From the NCBI RefSeq assembly GCF_040137905.1, contig NZ_JBEFDG010000071.1, positions 1 through 64,000 on the forward strand: a DNA stretch of 64,000 bases, written 5' to 3'. How positions within the stretch are numbered: the stretch's first letter is position 1; each line of letters starts with the position of its first letter. Shown piece after piece: positions 61,921 through 64,000 of this stretch. The translations under genes and the position numbers were made by a program. A model generated the notes under the pieces. The model ran no database searches. It worked only from the letters and a program-made list of their open reading frames with translations, and had not been told where the DNA came from. Source of the DNA: Corticimicrobacter sp040137905. GTDB lineage: Bacteria; Pseudomonadota; Gammaproteobacteria; Burkholderiales; Burkholderiaceae_B.

Positions 61921-62625
61921 ATGTCTGATGCCACCTCTCCCCGCGTATCCGCGCAGACGCTCAAGCAGCAGGCTGCGGCAGCGGCGATCGAGCTGATCGA
62001 ACCCTTGCTGGCCGAGGGTGTCGTCATCGGTGTGGGCACAGGCTCGACGGCAGACTGCTTCATCGATCAACTGGCGGCACTCAAGGACCGTTTCAGGGGG
62101 GCCGTGGCCAGTTCCGAGCGCAGTGCCCAGCGCTTGCAGGCAGCGGGCATTGCAGTCCTGGACCTGAACGACGTGACGACCATGCCGGTCTATGTGGATG
62201 GTGCTGACGAGATCGATGCCAACCTGTGCATGATCAAGGGGGGAGGCGGTGCGCTGACTCGCGAAAAGATCGTCGCCTCGGTGGCGCAGCGTTTTGTCTG
62301 CATCGCCGATGATTCGAAGCTGGTACAGCGCCTCGGTGCGTTCCCGCTGCCGCTGGAAGTGATTCCGATGGCCCGCCAGTCAGTGGCTCGCCGCTTGCAG
62401 GCCTACGGTGGCAAGCCGGTGTTGCGCGAAGGCTTCGTGACTGACAATGGCAACTGTATCCTCGATGTGTCGGGTCTGAACATCGTGTCACCCGCAGAAC
62501 TGGAATCGGCCTGCAACAACATCCCCGGTGTCGTCTGCTGCGGGCTGTTCGCACTGGCCCCGGCCAGCATTGCGTTGCTTGCCGGTGAAAACGGCATCCA
62601 GCGCCTGGGCGAGGCCACGCTTTGA
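61921..62625 (+). CDS. rpiA: Ribose-5-phosphate isomerase A
   Basis: RpiA interconverts ribose-5-phosphate and ribulose-5-phosphate. The 234-residue protein has the phosphate loop VGTGSTADCFIDQL, the active-site DGADEIDANLCMIKGGGGALTREKIV with Asp and Lys/Glu, and LPLEVIPMA. The ATG at 61921 lies 55 bases after rmuC. Its stop codon is inside a PhoB-type site. Confidence 0.97.
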   Translation: MSDATSPRVSAQTLKQQAAAAAIELIEPLLAEGVVIGVGTGSTADCFIDQLAALKDRFRGAVASSERSAQRLQAAGIAVLDLNDVTTMPVYVDGADEIDANLCMIKGGGGALTREKIVASVAQRFVCIADDSKLVQRLGAFPLPLEVIPMARQSVARRLQAYGGKPVLREGFVTDNGNCILDVSGLNIVSPAELESACNNIPGVVCCGLFALAPASIALLAGENGIQRLGEATL

Positions 62626-62650
62626 CATATGCCTGTCACATAAGGGTCAT
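62622..62650 (+). promoter_or_regulatory. Tandem Pho-box-like repeats upstream of phoU
   Basis: Three seven-base direct repeats recur every 11 bases: TTGACAT (62622-62628), CTGTCAC (62633-62639) and GGGTCAT (62644-62650). Spacing and sequence match PhoB sites (CTGTCAT-N4-CTGTCAT). A TATTCATA element near 62671 could be the -10. The first repeat overlaps the rpiA stop codon. Confidence 0.65.
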
Positions 62651-62700
62651 ATGCTTCAACCTTGGGTCGGTATTCATAGATTGAATCGAAAGGAGCCATG

Positions 62701-63501
62701 ATGGCCGAGCATACTTATACGCAGTTCAGCACGGATCTGGAGCTTGTGCGCTCCAGTTTCCTGCGCATGGGCGGCGTAGTTGAAACCATGATCAACACGG
62801 CTGCCCTGGCACTGGCCGACGGTGATCTTGCGCTGGTTGAAAAGGTGCGTACGCACGAGAAAGAAGTCAACCAGATGGAAGTCGAGATCGACGAGCACAT
62901 CAGCCATGTGCTGGCCCGGCACCAGCCGGCCGCCATTGACCTGCGCATGCTGCTGGCGGTTTCCAAGATGCTGACCGACATGGAGCGCTGTGGTGACGAG
63001 GCAGGCAAGGTCGCCTCGGTGACGCGTCGCATCTACGAAGGTGGCTCGCGTGAAATGCCGCTGATTGAGTTGCATCACATGGCCAGCGATGTGCTGGACA
63101 TGCTGCGCCAGACGCTGGATGCCTTTGCCCGTCTCGATGCCGTGCAGGCTGCCGAGGTCGTGCGCCGCGACAAGGCAGTCGATCGTGAGTGGAAGGCCGC
63201 GTTGCGTCATCTGATCACCTATATGATCGAAGATCCGCGTACCATCTCCCGCGCCATCGACATGATTTTCATTGCCCGGGCCATCGAGCGTATCGGCGAT
63301 CATGCCAAAAACATGGCAGAACGCGTGATCTACCTGGTGCATGGTGCCGATGTGCGCCACAAGGGTGTCAAGACAGCCGAGCGGGAAGCCCGTGGCGAGC
63401 CTGACGAAGACGAACTCAAGATCAAATCCATCCTCAGTGGCCAGCGTCCGGTGCCGGAAGATGACGGATCGGAAGAAGAGGCAGTTCCTGATTCGAAATA
63501 A
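62701..63501 (+). CDS. phoU: Phosphate-signalling protein PhoU
   Basis: PhoU is a peripheral cytoplasmic regulator that links the Pst transporter to the PhoR kinase and limits phosphate uptake. The 266-residue protein has two PhoU helical repeats; each contains the metal-binding pattern ExxxD near DMERCGDEAGKV and IERIGDHAKNM. The AGGAG at 62691-62695 fits ATG 62701 (five bases) better than ATG 62698 (two). It is not next to a pst operon in this window. A Pho-box-like cluster lies upstream. Confidence 0.96.
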   Translation: MAEHTYTQFSTDLELVRSSFLRMGGVVETMINTAALALADGDLALVEKVRTHEKEVNQMEVEIDEHISHVLARHQPAAIDLRMLLAVSKMLTDMERCGDEAGKVASVTRRIYEGGSREMPLIELHHMASDVLDMLRQTLDAFARLDAVQAAEVVRRDKAVDREWKAALRHLITYMIEDPRTISRAIDMIFIARAIERIGDHAKNMAERVIYLVHGADVRHKGVKTAEREARGEPDEDELKIKSILSGQRPVPEDDGSEEEAVPDSK

Positions 63502-63511
63502 AAACAGGGGT

Positions 63512-63541
63512 TTGTTTTTCTGGTTTTGTTTGTGCTAGAAT
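63512..63541 (+). promoter_or_regulatory. Candidate promoter for tRNA-Asn
   Basis: TTGTTT (63512-63517) and TAGAAT (63536-63541) are 18 bases apart, 16 bases before the tRNA. Confidence 0.5.
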
Positions 63542-63556
63542 AACGGACTTCACTGA

Positions 63557-63632
63557 TCCCCAATAGCTCAGTCGGTAGAGCGACGGACTGTTAATCCGCA
63601 GGTCCCTGGTTCAAGTCCAGGTTGGGGAGCCA
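63557..63632 (+). tRNA. tRNA-Asn (anticodon GTT)
   Basis: The 76-base cloverleaf has acceptor TCCCCAA/TTGGGGA, a standard D arm (GCTCAGTCGGTAGAGC), anticodon GTT at 63590-63592 in loop CTGTTAA, T arm CTGGTTCAAGTCCAG and an encoded CCA. Confidence 0.98.
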
Positions 63633-63640
63633 GATTCAAG

Positions 63641-63669
63641 AAAAAGCCCGGTTGATACCGGGCTTTTTT
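63641..63669 (+). terminator. Intrinsic terminator after tRNA-Asn
   Basis: AAAAAGCCCG and CGGGCTTTTTT pair around GTTGATAC, with a T-run on the plus strand. Confidence 0.92.
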
Positions 63670-63706
63670 GCGTTGTGCAAGCGCTTTTTCTTTGCTGCAT
63701 TCAATC

Positions 63707-63740
63707 CGGCCTGTTTGTTAAGACAAACAAGTGTGGCCGG
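63707..63740 (-). terminator. Hairpin downstream of the chemotaxis receptor gene
   Basis: Outer CCGGCC (63707-63712) pairs with GGCCGG (63735-63740), and inner TGTTTGT pairs with ACAAACA around TAAG. It would lie at the 3-prime end of the minus-strand gene that begins beyond the window. Confidence 0.5.
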
Positions 63741-63770
63741 ACTTCAATGCGGAGCCCGGCCAGTGTGTCG

Positions 63771-64000
63771 TCAGGCCGCCAGTGCGACGCGTACCGACTG
63801 CTTCAGCTTGAACATCGCCATCAACTCTTCAAGCACGACTGCCTGATCACGCAAGGAATGGGCGGCCGCAGCAGCCTGTTCGACCAGGGCGGCATTCTGC
63901 TGCGTACTTTCATCCATCTGTGTCACGGCATGGCCGACTTCTTCGATGCCGGTATGCTGTTCACGGCTGGCGACAGCGATCTCGCCCATGATGACAGTCA
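63771..64000 (-). CDS. Methyl-accepting chemotaxis protein, C-terminal fragment
   Basis: The last 76 or so codons of a receptor, with the 5-prime part beyond the window. They include IAVASREQHTGIEEVGHAV and VTQMDESTQQNAALVEQAAAAA, the conserved tail of the cytoplasmic signalling/adaptation helix where methylation sites lie. The final stretch LAVALAA-type end is hydrophobic. The input domain cannot be seen. Confidence 0.9.
   Translation of the reverse strand, partial: TVIMGEIAVASREQHTGIEEVGHAVTQMDESTQQNAALVEQAAAAAHSLRDQAVVLEELMAMFKLKQSVRVALAA

Overview
The window is a GC-rich (roughly 60 percent), gene-dense chromosomal segment of a betaproteobacterium. It is most like order Burkholderiales, and I would guess family Alcaligenaceae. 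This rests on gene content and order: a homodimeric-type E1 with a lipoyl-tagged dihydrolipoamide dehydrogenase, the rpsF-priB-rpsR-rplI cluster, an xseB-ispA-dxs operon followed by folE2, an hpnC-hpnD-hpnE squalene cluster, and a FecI/FecR/TonB receptor set. No database search was possible, so the family assignment is inference. I see no transposase, integrase, prophage, CRISPR array, rRNA or replication origin.

Layout: 0.2-6.0 kb carries the pyruvate dehydrogenase operon aceE-aceF-lpdA, with a promoter and a dyad-bearing leader. 6.1-8.1 kb is a divergent LysR regulator and NmrA-like oxidoreductase. 8.2-11.3 kb has a PAS-PAS-GAF-GGDEF-EAL protein and a small glycine-zipper lipoprotein. 11.4-16.9 kb has a luciferase-like monooxygenase, a one-frame TadA-LdcA fusion with a His-rich linker, a DUF4105 membrane protein and an ABC-F ATPase. 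16.9-25.9 kb has a LOG-family protein divergent from polA, a low-GC immunity-like gene, a sulfurtransferase, an EamA transporter, htpX, three small unknown genes and a Rieske oxygenase subunit.

26.0-34.1 kb is isoprenoid precursor synthesis (xseB-ispA-dxs), folE2, the rpsF-priB-rpsR-rplI ribosomal/primosome cluster, a kinase-like gene and dnaB. 34.3-37.1 kb is PhoH, a peroxiredoxin and an Mth938-like protein. 37.3-40.6 kb is hom-thrC followed by an Imm11/DUF1629-like gene. 40.7-43.8 kb is the squalene operon, which uses the FPP made by IspA and Dxs. 43.9-49.5 kb is radA and an iron-responsive sigma/anti-sigma/TonB receptor system behind a Fur-box-like site. 49.6-52.4 kb is a TRAP transporter. 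52.6-56.2 kb is a coupled set of FtsX-type permease, truncated hemoglobin and KDO kinase. 56.3-61.9 kb is a polyamine ABC transporter run into a Spx/ArsC-like gene and rmuC. 61.9-64.0 kb is rpiA, phoU behind a tandem Pho box, tRNA-Asn and the 3-prime part of a chemotaxis receptor.

Most of the window is housekeeping sequence. The less ordinary items are: the TadA-LdcA fusion, which has a buried ribosome-binding site and start; the near-identical lipoyl-domain DNA in aceF and lpdA; orphan immunity-like genes placed just behind polA and thrC; a 21-bp tandem duplication over the hom start codon; a small unknown gene cluster opposite htpX; and several sharp inverted repeats upstream of folE2, rpsF and the TonB receptor.
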